DNA from: Phocaeicola plebeius | GTDB taxonomy: Bacteria; Bacteroidota; Bacteroidia; Bacteroidales; Bacteroidaceae | Direction: 5' to 3' | DNA length: 64,000 nucleotides | NCBI RefSeq assembly: GCF_003437535.1 | Contig: NZ_QSQT01000001.1 | Span: 62,001 to 126,000, forward strand | Shown: in pieces, positions 62,396-64,000 of the stretch | How the letters are laid out: each line of letters starts with the position of its first letter | How positions within the stretch are numbered: the first letter of the stretch is position 1 | The notes under the pieces: model-generated | Database searches by the model: none | What the model saw: the letters and a program-made list of their open reading frames with translations, nothing else | Told to the model about the DNA's origin: nothing | Program-made: the position numbers and the translations under genes

Positions 62396-63450
62396 GTATT
62401 TGGAAACATACGTTTAGAGGAGTCTTTATTTTAGGAAACCTGGTTGTCGGGACCGGATTTTTGTGCTGTGCTTACAGTCCGCTTCTATCGCCGGTGGCTC
62501 ATCCGGTGCTGGCTTGTGCGGGGTTGTTTTTTCCCTTTTTCTTGTTGGCTTTGATTGTTCTTGCAGTAGTGGGGCTGTTTCATGGATGGAAGTTTATGTG
62601 CCTTCCTTTGCTGCTCTTACTGGCAGGAGGAGGGGCAGTCGCGACGTATACTCCGTTTGGAGGAGGGGAAGAACCTACGGACGGGGATGTACTGAAATTT
62701 CTGACCTACAACGTTATGAATATGTACGGAGATGCGGAAAATGAATCTCGTCCCGTGCAACATTATATTCAGGAAAGTGATGCAGACGTGGTTTGTCTGC
62801 AGGAGTATCAGTGGGATGCTCAAGAGACTAGGAAGGTTTTCCCTATGTATCCTTACAGAAAGTTGCTGAAAGCGTCTAACGGAAATGGGATGGCTTGCCT
62901 GTCGCGATTCCCGATTCTCTCGGTAGAACAGATTCCTTATGAAAGTGGGAGTAATGCCAGTTTTTTACTTCGGCTAAACATAAAAGGGGATACACTGACG
63001 TTGATATGCAATCATCTGGAATCGAATAAACTGGATGCGCATGATAAGGAAGTATACGAGGGATTGCTGAAATCGCCTGAAGAACAGAACGTGAAATCGG
63101 ACAGTAAATACCTGTTGCATAAATTAGCTGATGCCGTGGCCATCCGTGGACCGCAGGCTGATTCGGTGGCACAGGCCATCTCCCGGCAGTCAGGTAAGTA
63201 TCTGCTGGTATGCGGTGATTTCAATGATTCTCCTATTTCGTATGCGCATCACACCATCGGAAAAGGATTGACAGATGCTTATCGTGAAGCCGGCTGGGGA
63301 CCGGGATTCTCGTATAACCGGAATTTTCTGTATTTCCGCATTGACCATTTGTTTGTGAACAAAGGATTTAAAGTATTGAAATGCCGTGTGGACAATTCCA
63401 TTTCAGCATCCGACCATTATCCGTTGTGGTGTTTGGTAGAGAAGTTATAA
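62392..63450 (+). CDS. Membrane-anchored endonuclease/exonuclease/phosphatase family protein
   Basis: A 352-residue protein with three N-terminal hydrophobic helices (about 10-30, 37-60, 66-82) and an EEP catalytic domain (about 100-350). The fold's residues are seen in TYNVMN, LQEYQWD, GDFNDSP and SASDHYP, so the metal site and histidine appear intact. The domain faces the periplasm or outside if the helices are oriented as usual. Substrate (nucleic acid, phospholipid or phosphoester) cannot be told. It starts four bases inside the second rhomboid gene. Confidence 0.88.
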   Translation: MSIWKHTFRGVFILGNLVVGTGFLCCAYSPLLSPVAHPVLACAGLFFPFFLLALIVLAVVGLFHGWKFMCLPLLLLLAGGGAVATYTPFGGGEEPTDGDVLKFLTYNVMNMYGDAENESRPVQHYIQESDADVVCLQEYQWDAQETRKVFPMYPYRKLLKASNGNGMACLSRFPILSVEQIPYESGSNASFLLRLNIKGDTLTLICNHLESNKLDAHDKEVYEGLLKSPEEQNVKSDSKYLLHKLADAVAIRGPQADSVAQAISRQSGKYLLVCGDFNDSPISYAHHTIGKGLTDAYREAGWGPGFSYNRNFLYFRIDHLFVNKGFKVLKCRVDNSISASDHYPLWCLVEKL

Positions 63451-63468
63451 CCTGATAATAAATAGAAG

Positions 63469-64000
63469 ATGAAGAATTTAATTTTTGCAGCAGCTATGAG
63501 TTGTATGGTATGTGCCTGCGGTCAGCAGGCGGCAGATACGGGCAATCCGTTCCTGTCAGAGTTTGAGACCCCTTATGGAACACCGGACTTTGACCGTATC
63601 AAGGTGGAACATTATGAACCGGCTTTCTTGAAAGGCATTGAGCAGCAGAATGGGGAAATCAAAGCCATTGTAGAGAACCCGGAGGAACCGAGTTTTGAGA
63701 ATACGATTGTGGCATTGGATAATAGCGGGGAGATTCTGGCTCGTGTGAGCGGTGTGTTCTTTGCTTTGACAGAAGCAGATACCAATGACGAAATGATGGC
63801 GCTGGAAGCAAAGATTGCGCCGATGCTGTCTGAACACAGTGATAATATTTTCCTGAATCAGGAGCTGTATAAGAGAGTGGCTGCTGTTCATGCTCAGGAA
63901 GAGGCTGGAAAGATTCAGCTGACCACCGAACAGCATTATCTGCTGGATAAATATTATAAGGAATTTATCCGTTCTGGTGCCGGACTGGATGCACAAAAGC
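63469..64000 (+). CDS. M3 family peptidyl-dipeptidase, lipoprotein (truncated by window end)
   Basis: The first 177 codons of a larger gene that runs off the right edge. The start at 63469 gives a signal sequence with a cysteine-containing lipobox-like end (MVCACGQQ). The next residues (NPFLSEFETPYGTPDFDRIKVEHYEPAF) are typical of the N-terminal region of Dcp-type M3 oligopeptidases. The HEXXH catalytic motif would lie beyond the window. It lies 18 bases after the EEP gene. Confidence 0.85.
   Translation, partial: MKNLIFAAAMSCMVCACGQQAADTGNPFLSEFETPYGTPDFDRIKVEHYEPAFLKGIEQQNGEIKAIVENPEEPSFENTIVALDNSGEILARVSGVFFALTEADTNDEMMALEAKIAPMLSEHSDNIFLNQELYKRVAAVHAQEEAGKIQLTTEQHYLLDKYYKEFIRSGAGLDAQK

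Overview
The window looks like a chromosomal segment of a gut Bacteroidales bacterium, most likely Bacteroides or Phocaeicola. The support is a SusC/SusD pair, DUF3836, DUF4249, DUF3810 and DUF2851 proteins, a fused SpmA-SpmB protein, an ECF sigma/FecR/STN-TonB receptor cassette, and recurrent -7 boxes of the Bacteroidetes form TAnnTTTG. Species cannot be fixed from the sequence alone. I saw no rRNA, tRNA, CRISPR array, insertion sequence or prophage.

Layout. 0.3-15 kb: secreted glycoside hydrolases (two GH2 enzymes, then a GH2 beta-mannosidase and a GH20 beta-hexosaminidase) interleaved with leuS and a YitT-family membrane protein. 15-20.4 kb: rdgB, then a SusC/SusD outer-membrane glycan uptake pair. 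20.4-24 kb (minus strand): a probable operon of ychF, a ketopantoate-reductase-like gene, a chloramphenicol-acetyltransferase-like gene and a membrane-anchored winged-helix protein. 24-36.5 kb: DUF3836, polA, a polyprenyl synthetase, then a long minus-strand run (spmAB fusion, ybeY, mnmG, apt, uvrC, dtd, a MazG-like gene, deoC). A perfect 16-bp parS centromere sequence lies between mnmG and apt. 36.6-47 kb (plus strand): DUF3810 zinc-peptidase-like protein, an acetyltransferase-like protein, parE, coaD, an S41 protease, and the succinate dehydrogenase/fumarate reductase operon. 47-49.6 kb: dprA and a thioesterase, divergent from dus. 49.6-55.5 kb: an AT-rich sigma/anti-sigma/TonB receptor/DUF4249/outer-membrane-protein cassette, followed by an unusual 4 x 22 bp AGTACT array. 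55.6-64 kb: DUF2851, dapB, two signal peptidase I paralogues, wbqC-like, two rhomboids, an exonuclease/endonuclease/phosphatase-family membrane protein, and the start of an M3 peptidase.

The main functional themes are extracellular glycan capture and trimming (GH2, GH20, SusCD), anaerobic fumarate respiration (frdCAB), inducible outer-membrane transport (sigma/FecR/TonB), envelope proteolysis (signal peptidases, rhomboids, S41 protease), and DNA or tRNA housekeeping.

Four items deserve attention first. (1) A complete orphan promoter (TTTG-N20-TACATTTG) and a strong terminator lie about 50 bp apart between frdB and dprA, predicting a small RNA of about 65 nt. (2) The AGTACT array at 55534-55621. 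(3) The second signal peptidase I paralogue lacks both catalytic-dyad residues. (4) The perfect parS site beside mnmG.
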